A stretch of DNA of 64,000 nt from Apophysomyces variabilis (lineage: Eukaryota > Mucoromycota > Mucoromycetes > Mucorales > Mucoraceae). The position numbers and the translations under genes are program-made. Location of the stretch: NCBI GenBank assembly GCA_002749535.1, contig MZZL01000401.1, positions 687,165 to 751,164 of the forward strand. Reading direction: 5' to 3'. The notes beneath the pieces were generated by a model, which saw only the letters and a program-made list of their open reading frames with translations, made no database searches and had not been told where the DNA came from. Below, piece after piece: positions 1 through 10,706 of the stretch; within the stretch, counting starts at the first letter, position 1, and each line of letters begins with the position of its first letter.

Positions 1-360
1 GCAAGACGGGCCTCGGCAATGGGTTATCAAGAATTTGTTCAGGCTTTGGAAGATGTTACTTCCAATCCCAACAGTCAAATGGTTGTTAATTACTCCCGAA
101 CAAAACTTGGTCAACGTGGTCATTCGCATTTCAGCCCTATTGGTGGCCATAATACGGCAGAAGGCATGACTCTTATCATGGATGTCGCTCGCGTAGAGTA
201 CCCAAGTGTATGGGTTGATACACGTACACTATACGAAGCTATGATGGAAACTGAACACTCGGGTCAAAGTCGTGGCTATTTCATTCTGCGTCCAGGCAAA
301 GCACAGCAATTTTTGAAATGCAGGGACTGCTCTCGCCAATGTAACCGCCGACGCGCTTGA
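1..360 (+). CDS. Phytochelatin synthase, C-terminal part (5' end outside window)
   Basis: The frame is open from base 1 and reads into the window from outside. It carries the hallmark block of phytochelatin synthase (glutathione gamma-glutamylcysteinyltransferase): NYSR near the start, HFSPIGG with the catalytic His, then MDVARVEYPSVWV with the catalytic Asp, and the block end RGYF. The catalytic Cys lies in the missing N-terminal part. The enzyme makes metal-chelating phytochelatin peptides from glutathione in the cytosol. After RGYFILRPGK the frame turns basic and stops at 358-360, while another frame (from about 329, ANVTADALEE) stays open. A short intron or a frameshift near 315-330 could therefore change the C-terminus. 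Family call firm; exact 3' end uncertain. Confidence 0.85.
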   Translation, partial: ARRASAMGYQEFVQALEDVTSNPNSQMVVNYSRTKLGQRGHSHFSPIGGHNTAEGMTLIMDVARVEYPSVWVDTRTLYEAMMETEHSGQSRGYFILRPGKAQQFLKCRDCSRQCNRRRA

Positions 361-1794
361 AGAAACATATACCTTTATCCCAACTCATCCATGCCTCCTG
401 TATTTATCGCACTTACATTTTATTTCCCGACTGTACCATAATTCATTTTACTTGCTGCACATACAAAAACTTAAACTAAACAATAATAAAAAATTCCTCT
501 CATTGACGCCATAGTTCCTCCGAATTTCGTTTGCTCGGGTCTGCAGCAGCGGGATTGGCTGTGTATATTTCACTTTCCGCAGATAAGCTCACGGCAAATC
601 CGCCGCAAGCAAAATATTTTTCCCGTATAAAAAGGAACTGCAGTACAGAAAGCTCTTCCGGGTGAACCTTTTGCTGTCAAACTTCTGAGAACAATCGATT
701 CTGTCCTTACTACTTCAGTAAAGCGTGCGAGTTACGTACCAGGACGAAAAAAGGACAACTCTCTCCATCACGTTAGACAGCGAAACATATTCTTTTACCA
801 TGCTTAAGGAGATCACTCACTCGCTGGAAGGGAAACACCCATAAATTTTACTTTTACCAGCTATGGCTCTGTTGCAGTGCGGCTCGTCCGTTACCATATA
901 GATATGCTAGCAAATACCAATGCGTGGAAAGGCTTTAGCGTACAGTATGGTGGATATCGAGGCAGCAGCTCTTATCTCAGGTCCTCACCGCAAAAGGATG
1001 CGTCGAACAACATATAAGTTTGCTTTTATAAGGCGCTTGATGTGTCTAAATATTCCTTGTATCAGTATTTTATTCTGGCTGAGAATTGTTGTAGCTTGGC
1101 AACGGTGTCGGAGACGCACTGTGTCATAAAGCACGTACCTGCGTCAAAAACAGCATCGTAATCTTAAAAGGCTCTACAGCTACAATCGTGCTTGTCGTGT
1201 CTAACTGTGAGTTACGAAAACATATCTTATGGACTCTCTGTTGGCAACATTATCTGGAAGCAAGGCAGTTAATGCTGCCTGATGTACGGTTAGTACTTGA
1301 GGATATCAAAACACCGACCCTTTCAGACACGTTTGACACTTGTTCCTGTCTTTGCGGTCGCTTAATCTGTAAGGCTCATGTGTCCTGGTCAATTTTAGCA
1401 CAAATCGTACTGTTACCAACCATCACGACCGGAATTACCACTGGCCTTGCTTGGAGTGTAAGTAAATATAGACAATCGAATTCATCTTTCCTGGTGCCCT
1501 TAACAAACATTGTACGTTTCTACAAATTTAAAGCTTCTGTTTTTTGGCAATGTATAGCTTCGTTAGCTGGATAGAAATAAAAAAAAGCAAATCAGGCAGT
1601 AGATTTGCCTGGAGAAAAAGAGAAACATCACGTAATGCCAAACAAGGCGCAGGGCAAGAAGATCCTATCAGAACAATAACTATCTTGAATACTAGAAATT
1701 CAACGTATTGGACTGACGATATTGTGCTAGTATTACCGTACACAGCATATGGAATGGCACTATGGACATTTTTGTTGTCTTTGGGACTTTAGCT
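361..1794. other. No supportable gene; broken open stretches
   Basis: Several plus-strand open stretches (about 850-1010, 1010-1130, 1188-1574) have coding-like composition in different frames but contain stops and no good intron boundaries to join them. The last one has a hydrophobic stretch (VSWSILAQIVLLP). A TATA-like TATAAAAAG lies at about 627. I do not recognise a family. The region may hold a decayed gene, consistent with the pseudogene next to it. Confidence 0.3.
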
Positions 1795-2373
1795 TTAATT
1801 CTTGATCTTCCAAATGCGTGGATCTGCTAGACTTATTGGCAAAGTACCTTTTGGTATTGATAAAATTCGAATCAGGGAATGGACTCGCTCATCCAATATA
1901 TTGTCAAAAGCGGTAGATATGCCGCTATCCTGATTTGCAGTCTCTGGAAGCAGCTTGTAGAGGTTTAAGGATTGCTCTTCAATTTTTTACTGTTGTTCAC
2001 AATAAATGAGCAGAACAGATGCGACCGACATTAACCGTTGTTGGCTCATGACATTAGCTCGCATTGGTTGACGAATATGGTCATTTATCGGTGAAATAGC
2101 GTTCTGAAAACAGTAGAGTGCTTTCAAAGGGCTTAAAAGTGCTTTTGCTCGAGCCAATCGCGATATCATTGCAAGGTAATAACATTCTATATTGCTCAGT
2201 CTGTATGGGAAGGCCATAGCCACCCTGAAGCGTTGCCACAGGAACCAGCGCTCCAAATGCAAAAGCTGATCAACAACTGTTTCCAGTACTCCAAATTTAT
2301 TCTATTCCGCAAGAAAACCAAAAGCTAAGGCAATCAATTGTCTAAGCAGAGAAAAATATGATAGATCATGCAT
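1795..2373 (-). pseudogene. Decayed coding sequence with two in-frame stops
   Basis: On the minus strand one reading frame stays coherent for 193 codons from ATG at 2373 to TAA at 1797-1795, interrupted only by TAG at 2304-2302 and TAA at 1989-1987. The stretches between stops look like normal protein (VVDQLLHLERWFLWQRF; LNLYKLLPETANQDSG). No donor/acceptor pair of usable size removes either stop. Both stops can be derived from Gln codons (CAG to TAG, CAA to TAA). Family not recognised. The true 5' end may lie upstream: a GTAAGC donor and CTTAG acceptor occur around 2400-2340. Confidence 0.45.
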
Positions 2374-2790
2374 TTTTATTCGTATGGATTGCTTACTAGC
2401 GTAGACTTCCTTCCAAAGGATAGGAATAAGTGACTTTTCTAATCAAAGATAAGTTTTATTGGCCAATACTTCTGATCGGCGCTGTTCAAATTATGACTGT
2501 AAATACGGGCCGGCACACTTTTATCTCACTCTCAGCTCCGGACACTTCTAAGTCCGGCTACTCATGAAGATGTTCCCTTTGCACAAGTATAGCTCTCTCT
2601 TTTCCCAGTAAGGTAGGCATCACGGAATATGGTGTAGTAGGATAGATGGATGGATTGATGCTAGGAGGCATATATCCTTACATATATGGATGGAGGGAAA
2701 ACAAATTAAAAAGATGTTTCTTGGTTACAACGATTGAGAATGATATGGCTGATCTCATTCACCTTTTTTTCTTGTAGACTTTGAGCAAAC
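2374..2790. promoter_or_regulatory. Upstream region of RPL17
   Basis: About 400 bp with no ORF precede the RPL17 ATG at 2791. It holds a short perfect hairpin, CCGGAC (2538-2543) with GTCCGG (2552-2557), and a T-rich tract just upstream of the start. No fungal ribosomal-protein promoter element was recognised. Confidence 0.3.
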
Positions 2791-3526
2791 ATGGTCAAAT
2801 ACGCTACTACTCCGGCCAATCCCGCCAAGGGTAAGCATAGCGTGCTGTACACCGTCTGGTTGATATTCATATATCTTTGAACCTTTTTTTTTAGCTGCCA
2901 AGTCCAAGGGTGCTTACCTTCGCGTTCACGTATGTTTAATGGTGGACAAAATGACTCGTACAGATTGATTAATTCTTTGTTTGTCTGTAGTTCAAGAACA
3001 CCCGTGAAGTCGCTGCTGCCATCAAGGGTATGAAGTTGAGCAAGGCTTATGCTTACTTGAACAACGTCACCGAGCACAAGCAAGCCATTCCTTTTCGTCG
3101 CTTCAACGGTGGTGTTGGTCGCACTGCTCAGGCTAAGGAATTCGGTACCACCCAGGCTCGCTGGCCCGTCAAGTCTGTCAAGTTCGTTACTGACTTGTTG
3201 AAGAATGCTGAGAGCAATGCTGAGGTAAAATTGGATACACAAGCATCGAGAATGGATAGGGAGCTCACACGAATCAAAACTTTCAGGCCAAGGGTTTGAA
3301 TGTCGAAGAGTTGTACATCTCCAGCGTTGTTGTGAACCAGGCTCCTAAGCACCGCCGCAGAACCTACCGCGCTCACGGTAGAATCAACCCCTTCATGACC
3401 TCTCCCTCCCACATTGAGGTCATTCTCACCGAGAAGGATGAAGTTGTTCCCAAGGCCACCGACAAGAAGGTTGTTCGCCTCAATGCTCGTCAGTTGGCTC
3501 GCAACGCTCGTCTCGCTCGTGCTTGA
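2791..3526 (+). CDS. RPL17: 60S ribosomal protein L17 (uL22)
   Basis: Four exons: 2791-2830, 2895-2929, 2991-3224, 3287-3526; all junctions GT-AG, total 549 nt, 182 aa, close to the yeast protein (184 aa). The protein starts [13 protein letters not shown] and carries conserved blocks [49 protein letters not shown] and SPSHIE. It is a structural protein of the large cytosolic subunit at the exit-tunnel wall. Introns are 61-64 nt. An AATAAA-type poly(A) signal follows at about 3541. Conservation is complete, so this is very likely the functional copy. Confidence 0.97.
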
Positions 3527-4877
3527 ATGTACAACAAGTAAATAAAATCTTTTACTCATTACATAGCAAGTAAATAATATAATTTCGGCGTTTTGGGTCG
3601 CAATTGAAAAGGAAACTGAAAGAGAACGCGCTAATGTCTGCTTATCCTTCCTCAACGTAAAAGTTCTTCAAAGTTGTCTCTTCTCTCTATAAGTATACTG
3701 TATTTTCGAATAATTTTTGCGCGCAAAACATTTTGCCGGTAGTACAACCAGTTTCCTGCAAGCTGGTTCGACCGTAGTACTTTTCAGTTGATATATATAG
3801 AAGTCTTTACTTAGGATAAAAGAATACGTCCAGCAATGAAATAGAGGAATAGATTTGTCTTAGGATATTGTCTGACGCTTTCCAAGAAGGCCAAAGGGTC
3901 CTGTTGTTCTCAGTAGCAATTTGGTATGTGTATGCAATTTTGATGTGTGGGTCAAGAGAGCTGAGCTGCAATAAGTGCGTAGAAGATATTACGAAGGACA
4001 GTTAAATAGGCATTGTGTAAAAACTTCAGCAGTAATGAGAAGGGTCAAGTGCTTTGCAAAAGTGCAATGAGTAGTTGAATATATTGTCTAATTGACCTTC
4101 ATCCGTTTTATATACGATAAAAATGCTCAATGATAAGATCCTTATATGGAAGACTATTGCTTTGTTCCTAGAGACATGTACTTTCAGTGAACACTGCCAA
4201 TTTATCTCTGTTTCTTACATATTCTATTGCCAACAGAAGTAACCATTCCTATGCTAACTTTGTCCTTCGCTCTGTAATTTTTTAACGTAAGATCAAGGTT
4301 CAGAAGCTATGTTATACGATGCAGATACCTAGGCTTCAAACATTCATTCTGCTCTTTTTTTGCCTGTCTGAAATAGTTGTGTACAAGCGATACTGGCTTA
4401 TTTACGTTCTTATGTCTCCAGATCGTTTTTCAAGTTTTATACTATTTATCTTACTTGGTGCATCTTTATTTCACAACACCATATCATATCAGTCACTTAC
4501 GTACACCTCTTGAATATCTTACATTAAAACAAAGACTTCATTTTTAATAATATCTTATGTTAACGTAAACATATGCTAGAAGTCGCCAAAAATCCATTTC
4601 CTGCAGCCGCACGCGGCTGTAACGGAAGGAGCGAAGCGAGTGCAGAAGGACTAGTTACCATTTACTGTGTTTTTCTTATTTGTCTGCGTGTTTCTATTTT
4701 TTATTTGCAGACTAGGATTCTAGTTTTTGCGGAATCCAAAAAACACCTTGGCATGATTGGATGAAATATTTGCGGTCAGACCACCCTTCTTTGCGTAAAG
4801 TCCTGTCCATGTTCACAATCACTGAGATAGTTTGTTTCAAACCACAGTAAGACGAGTTTATTTAAAGAAATGGTTCT
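3527..4877. other. Intergenic, with a decayed minus-strand coding remnant
   Basis: No intact gene. On the minus strand from about 4040 to 3807 two overlapping frames make one coherent protein if a one-base shift is allowed at about 3952 (NIFYALIAAQLS, then SLDPHIKIAYTYQIA, to TAA at 3809-3807), suggesting a frameshifted gene fragment of unknown family. An AACCAG/CTGGTT hairpin (3746-3751, 3763-3768) is flanked by direct GTAGTAC repeats. The rest is AT-rich and featureless. Confidence 0.35.
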
Positions 4878-5220
4878 CTATTTTTTGCATCTAACAAAAA
4901 AGCTCTCAGAGTGTCTGATCCATTCTTGACAGTCTGAGCGCTTTACTTTTCGCGCTGCTTGAACAATAAGCTCTTGACGGTTATCGTCAACTCGTAAGGG
5001 CTCCCGTCTTACCCCAGCCTTCACTTTGACCCAAAACTCTTTTATTGGGTTAAGAAAGGGAGAGTAGAGAGGATAGAGACATTTGTATCCTCTTTTTTCG
5101 ACAAACTGCTTAACCTTGACTGGTGTATGGATGGGCGCATTATCCATAACAAGATAATAACCGTTCATTCCATAGCAATACAATCTTTTATGATTGCCTA
5201 ATGGACAAAGTTTAAGATAT
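4878..5220 (-). pseudogene. IS630/Tc1-mariner DDE transposase, C-terminal fragment
   Basis: The minus-strand frame encodes the C-terminal half of a DDE_3 (IS630/Tc1-mariner) transposase: YYLVMDNAPIHTP with the second catalytic Asp, then KCLYPLYSPFLNPI. The family usually continues NPIEEFW, where the first Glu is the third catalytic residue; here it reads NPIKEFW, so the Glu is replaced by Lys. The N-terminal DNA-binding half and first Asp are absent: the frame degenerates upstream of about 5220. No terminal inverted repeats were found. A dead, truncated copy. Confidence 0.85.
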
Positions 5221-6524
5221 AATAGAAGAAAAGGAGAACATAGCTACATTCAGGGAAAATAAAAGTGGAATATAAGGCAATACAATTGAGAAGAACCGGA
5301 ACTGGGGTACATTGCCCTGACAGCTTCTGATACCATAACTGACAGAAACGGATATGATAGCACAATGACGTATAGAAACAAACGAAGAGGGTTCATTTCC
5401 TCTACAGATGTTCCACACCTTCTATCAGACTGAATCCGTTTTTACTCTTGGCAGAATTGTTGTCTTATCTCTGAATTGTTGTCATCTATAAGACATCCAT
5501 CGATTTTCTTATCCATGACTGTGATTTTTGGTTTCAGCAATCACGTACTATTTAAAAGCGAAGGGAAAACACCTTTTCAATTCTTTGGCTCTGTTCTCCA
5601 AAACATCCCCGGTATGTACTTCGCATTGATTATATGTACAGAAAGGATGTCCCTCTTCTGTATCCTTTAGCCTGCATGGCCTCTGTCCCGAACAACCTTG
5701 GTTATGTGAATAAGCTCCCTGCACTCCACTAGGTAAGTGAAAAATAAATGTTGTCTGTTTATGCTCAGTGTCATTCATTACCTTCTGCTTCCAAGTCCTC
5801 GCCAGATGTTGCATCGCTTCAAGTCCTCTGCAGTGCGTTACCTTCGACCGGCCACTCATGGAAGCCGTGACACTCTCTCTCTCGCCGCCCCCACCGACAC
5901 ATGTGCGGGGCCGGCCCCTACCTTTGGGTAGGATTACCCTTCGGGGGTAAGTAAAAAAAGATGTCAAGCTATCCTTCCATTTACTAACCATGAACATATT
6001 TTTTACGCTGCTCGAATGAATTTTGTGTCCACTGGAGGACCAAGTTGAGGTAAGTAAAATATATTTCCCGCATAATCCATTTACTAATGACGCATAATTC
6101 TATCCCTTTTAGCGCAAACTTGATCCTTGCATGGACGCAAAATTTATTTAGAGTAGCGTAAAAAACAGTTCAATAAACAGCATACGTTGCATCACTTTCA
6201 GTTCAACTAAGACATAATAATGGCTACCGCAATTGGTGCATGTTGGCTGTTTCTGACTGTTCAAGTGATACGGCCGATATGGAATTAATGGCAAGTTTAT
6301 TTTTAGAGATACATATTGAGCTAGTTTTTAAGTGAAACTTGCATCAATGTGAATATGTCGAAGAAATGTTCTTCATAAAAACATGTAAACGTGTGGCAGC
6401 AGTACGGTATGGTATCCGTAGATGCTTTGCTAGTGCGGCCGTTGAAACATCCTTATTGGATAATCACGCCATAGGTTTGCATTTCCGCTCTTTGTCCTTG
6501 GTTCTTTTCCTCAATAACGCACAA
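5221..6524. other. Unassigned region with intron-like signals
   Basis: Plus-strand intron signals occur in a row: donor GTAAGT at about 5733, 5948 and 6050; acceptors at about 5801 and 6112; a TTACTAA branch-like site near 6082. The GC-rich stretch between (5800-5950) is open in more than one frame on both strands; the minus strand has a 150-codon frame at 5997-5548 rich in Cys, Gly and Arg. I could not build one protein in consistent phase and recognise no family. It may be a small spliced gene or a transposon remnant. Confidence 0.25.
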
Positions 6525-7075
6525 ATGGCGACAGTAATTCATAAACCACGGATTTCCATAGAGGTAGCTACTTTGAAAGATTGTACTAGTTGACATTTGC
6601 TCAACTTGCATTCATAGTATTGTCCGAAATGTCGTTGGATGCTGCGTGCAGGTATGCGCAACGTAAATAGAAGCTGTAGACTTACCATACAAATATTTGG
6701 TCAAAGCCTGGATGGGACAGGAATTGTTAACAACCTTTGAATCTGATATTGGCGAACTTGCGTTAATTCCTAGTGATGTTGGCGTATTTACAATTAAAGC
6801 CGATGATGGTGAGGATAATAACAATTGGACCAAATGGATGAATTAACGTTGTAATTTGAAAAGTTATTGTTTGGGACCGAAAGGAGAAGCAAGGGTTTCC
6901 TGAAATCAAGCAATTGGTAAGAGAAAAAAAAGGACATATCGTGAAACGGCGGTGGACTTATGTAATTTGGTAGAAACAACTGATTCGAGATATTATCGCC
7001 CCTGGAAGGTCGCTTGGTCATTCAGATCGTAAAAAAGAGGAAGATGAATCATGCAAGACTTGCCCACCTAGCTAG
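6525..7075 (+). CDS. Rdx-family SelW-like thioredoxin-fold protein (Cys form)
   Basis: Five short exons, none obvious as a long ORF: 6525-6563, 6618-6651, 6707-6808, 6864-6916, 6974-7075; 330 nt, 109 aa, all junctions GT-AG and in phase. The spliced protein reads RISIEYCPKCRWMLRAAW, then QELLTTFESDIGELALIP, VIVWDRKEKQGFPEIKQL and APGRSLGHSDR, which is the full signature of the Rdx (SelW/SelT/SelH-like) family. CPKC at about residues 15-18 is the redox CxxC; the selenocysteine position of animal SelW is Cys here. The family has a thioredoxin-like fold and a presumed redox role; substrate unknown. A C-terminal CKTC tail adds another CxxC. Confidence 0.9.
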
Positions 7076-7224
7076 AAGTCGTCTTTTTCATATAGCCCCA
7101 CTATGGCTGATCCAGCATGCACAACCCGTTTCAGCCTCCGCTGTGGGATAAAGTGTTTGATTGTCTCGCAAATATCTATTTCCTTCCCTTTTGGACCCTT
7201 CACTCTTGTATCAACAAAAATAAA

Positions 7225-7902
7225 ATGTCTACTTCTAAAACTGTTGAAATGAGCTCTATGATCGATAAACCCGTACCTCCGCTTCCTGCGCATTATATTT
7301 CCGCTTCTTCAAGTGGTCCCTTTAACAATTTGGATGCAATCAAAGACCCTTTGTCTTTCTCGGACAATACCTACTTTCTCGGTCACAGTCGATGGCGAAA
7401 ACAGTTGCCACTACTGCTAAAAAGAATGTCGAACTATCCAAAGGCAAGCAAAGGTTTCATAATCCTGCAAGTTTTTGCTTAAATAGCGGTTCAGAAAGAA
7501 AAACGAGAAAGGCAGGCTGCGCAAGCAAATCAGCATCCCCGAAACACTAGGGAATCACTCCTTGAAATCACAGGACATAGCTTGCCGCCACCTACGCCAC
7601 CAAAAGATCGGATTGTCCAACCCCCATTGAAACGGCGCCATACATGGGTCAATAAGATCTTTGGATTAGGACCGCAGTCTACCTCTGGTAATTGTTCGAT
7701 TGCGTTATCAGGACAATGCGCGTAACAAACCTGAACTTATGGACCACTAGAATCAGCTATCTCACCAAAATTCACATCACCATTCCTGACAAACCGTTTA
7801 AGGTTCATTCTACGACGAAAAACAGAGAAGAAAAGGGGTAAAGAGCCAGCTTACAACGAGACTGCTTCCACACGTCGAAGCAACCGCTTTTCTCTTGGAT
7901 AA
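7225..7902 (+). CDS. Hypothetical proline-rich basic protein
   Basis: ATG at 7225 in an AAAATG context, 150 bp after the SelW-like gene. Model: exons 7225-7453, 7487-7687, 7751-7902 (582 nt, 193 aa). The first intron would be only 33 nt (GTTTCA...AATAG); the second is 63 nt. It contains PVPPLP near residue 18, a charged EKRERQAAQ segment, PPPTPPKDR, and a basic tail (RRKTEKKRGKEP). There is no signal peptide and no recognised domain. The PxxP runs suggest SH3-type binding (inference). The exon 1/2 boundary is the weakest part, since a second frame is also open at 7390-7470. Confidence 0.6.
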
Positions 7903-8192
7903 TTTGTTTTAGATTGTTGTTATCGCAAGTCAAACAGGCGCTTCCAATGGTTTTATATACGCAAGGCTACTTGGTCGATACCTCCCTTTCACTTTCCACA
8001 GTGCAAAAGCTAGTCTATAAATGGATCGCTAAAATGATTGATGCTATTTAACAATGTTCGATGTCTTTACTGACAGCAGCATGTTCTCTTTCTATTTCTA
8101 TGCTCTCCTGATAGCTGGGATATATCTAATCATTTGCTTCATCTCTGTCATATTACGAAGCTTGCCTTGTTTCCACACATTCTATTATACTT

Positions 8193-10154
8193 TTACATGC
8201 GTTCCAATGGCCGAATACCTAGTAGAGTCAACCCATTACTAAGTGTCTTTCGTGCAGCCCAAAATAACAACATCCTCGCTTTAGCAAGTTCAAGCTCCGT
8301 GCCTTTCACTCGAAGACGGTGGCTTGCCAAACTGGTAGCATGTGAAAGTTTGAAAAGATAGTTCACCAGGGTACACGGTTCCAGGGAGGCAAAAGAACTG
8401 TCTACTAGGTCTGGGAAATACGAGATGGTCTGGACCAGCTCAAAGGCCTCTCGTTCTTTCAGCAATGAAAAATCACATTCAACTGTAAAAGGTGTATCCG
8501 CTTTGCGCTCGATTCTAATGCAAATACCGTTAGTTGACTTGTACATACGCTTGTAAATATCTCTGCTTACCCGCACGCACGCGCATGAGCATACTGTAAA
8601 AAGACGCCCGTGTCACCGCGAGCATCTGTCATACGATCCCATGAAAAAGAATAATTCTTCGTGCGTTTAGATTTCATATCCTGAACAAGAATCGCAGATA
8701 TACCAAGTGTATCTGCAATCTCATCCATATCTCCCTCCTCAACCGCAGCCCGGCCTTCGTCGCTCCGCATATACTGGATGATTTTGTCCTTGGCTGCATC
8801 CAGGATATCTTCCAAGAATATCGCCGTGCCCTTGCGAGTCGATATGCCATTAATTCGACCGAAGCTGAGATGTTCCAAGTCGATATTATCGTACATCATT
8901 TCCGCAATTTTGAAAACCTGCTGAAAATATGTATTTTGCTCCACTCCAACAGCATAGATTGCTTTATCGAATCCATATCTCTCTTTACGCATCATGATAC
9001 TCGCAAGGTCGCGAGTAATATAGAGACTAGTACCATCCGCACGTTGAACGACGGGCAGTCCAAGATTGTGTTCCTGAAGATCGACCGCATACGCACCATC
9101 GTCTGTTCTCGTCAACAAATTTCGATCCCGCAGCAGTTCGTACACTTTCGGAATATATTCGCTCACTTCCGACTCCCCCGAATAGGCGTCGAAACGGATG
9201 CCTAGGCGATCATAAATCGAGGCATACGATGCAATGCTCATGTCCTTCAAAGTACGCCACTGTGCCAAGGATGTGTGATCACCTGCGACTCGAATTTAAA
9301 TAAAAGTACATACAAATGCCTTTCAGTACCTTGCTCCATCCGTTTGAAATAGGCATTGGCCAAGACGTGAATATTCGGGTCTGATTTCGCCTCTTGGTTA
9401 ATCTTCACATAGACATCATACAAATGATGGATCGGATTTTTTTCGAGGAGAGTTTGATCCCCATACCGTTCAAAACCTACAGCTAACAGGCCTAAAAGAA
9501 ATTGGTCAAAACAGGCTCTCTTTATGTCTTATCTGTTTCGTACCATATTGTTTTCCCCAATCGCCCAGATAATTGATGCCGACGACATTGTATCCCATGG
9601 CTTGATGGATACGCTTTGCAAAATTTCCGAGGATAGTGCTACGTAAATGACCAGCATGAAAGGGCTTCGCGATATTTGGGGAACTGTAATCTATAACAAC
9701 AGTTCCTTTATGTTTCGCATGAGCCCAGCCGTATGAATCGTGTTCTTGATGAACTTGCGACAAGACCTGTTTAGTAAACTCTGTCTGCCGTACTCTAAAC
9801 TGAAGTTGCGTGCCTACTGCTGTGGCGCGCTCAATCGATGTGTCTGGGCGGAACTAGAACAAGTCAAACCAGTCAGATCTTCCAAAGTTCCAGCAGAATG
9901 CAAGACGTATTTACATTATCGGCAAGCTGTGCTGCCCATGTTGTAGGCGATATCTCCGTGGCGACATTCGGGTGTTTAGCACGGAGCCTTTCCAGGGAAA
10001 GAGAGAACTGACACTCCGTCCTTTGAGAGGGTATTCGAAGAAGGTTATTCAGTTCTGGCTCAGAGCATGGTATTAACGATGCGAGCTGTTTGCTGATAGC
10101 TCGTTTGAAGCGTGCTGATGCCGCCATGTACGAACGGGAAGAAAGGCCCGTCAC
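8193..10154 (-). CDS. Arginyl-tRNA synthetase
   Basis: Five exons on the minus strand: 10154-9915, 9853-9544, 9491-9330, 9282-8571, 8514-8193; 1746 nt, 581 aa, all GT-AG and in phase. Class I synthetase: HIGH-type motif HAGHLRSTI after [43 protein letters not shown], and [12 protein letters not shown] in place of KMSKS, as in many ArgRS. The C-terminal anticodon-binding domain ends in canonical PLERM. It charges tRNA-Arg. Start at 10154 gives [16 protein letters not shown]; a second ATG at 10127 could separate a mitochondrial-targeted from a cytosolic form (inference). It converges with the preceding plus-strand gene; the 290 bp between hold nothing else. Confidence 0.95.
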
Positions 10155-10264
10155 GATATCAGAGAAGAGAAAGACCTACTGGTTCTCAAACGTTTTTGAA
10201 GATTCCACCCAAAATTGTTTGAAGTATCGGAGAGTCAAATTTTGCAGAATCATCCAATCAAACC
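10155..10264. promoter_or_regulatory. Short bidirectional promoter
   Basis: About 110 bp separate the ArgRS start (minus, 10154) from the ATG of a short plus-strand spliced gene at 10265. If both models are right, the two share this promoter. No clear TATA box or factor site was seen. Confidence 0.35.
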
Positions 10265-10706
10265 ATGAAGATTCCAATAAGAGATTTAGAATCAAAAGCG
10301 TGTGTTCTTTCAGAGGTAAGTGCAACTACATCCCAAAGTCATAGATAACCATCCTACTAATTAGAAGATAATTCTAAACGACCCAGTGGTTAAACCAGTT
10401 GAGAATACTAGAAAATATCACCAAAAACAGTGTAGCCGATTTTGTTTGTGTAATGCAAAACGCCAGATGTCTGTATGATGTATGGAAAGACTGTAAGTAA
10501 AGGTTGAACTTTATCAAATATATCAATTACAATAACAAAACAAAGTCAGTAGTAATTTTCAACGTAAATAGTTGGAATTACTAAGTATTACGTCGAGACA
10601 TACTGTTATTGACTACTAGATTAGGATCGTAGTAGAGGATAATAGGGCTACAATTCCAGGGTCAGAATTAATACAGCTGAAGAAGAGTTCTTCTTTATTC
10701 TTCTAA
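10265..10706 (+). CDS. Short spliced gene of unknown function
   Basis: Exon 1 10265-10315 (17 codons), intron 10316-10386 with GTAAGT donor and CTAAACGACCCAG branch/acceptor, exon 2 10387-10492. Joined in phase 0 this reads MKIPIRDLESKACVLSE then WLNQLRILENITKNSVADF, a coherent amphipathic helical protein with CVMQNARCLYDVWKD at the end of exon 2. A perfect GTAAGT donor follows at 10493. The next exon is less certain; 10660-10706 joins in phase and ends in TAA. Expected product about 68 aa. No family recognised; small helical proteins of this look are often complex subunits (inference). Confidence 0.5.

Noticed and set aside
5548..5997. 150-codon minus-strand ORF as a gene
   Set aside because: No recognisable family; plus-strand splice signals overlap it and composition is explained by a local GC-rich stretch. 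Left as unassigned.
8870..9205. Plus-strand frame inside ArgRS
   Set aside because: Antisense shadow; ArgRS motifs are continuous on the minus strand.
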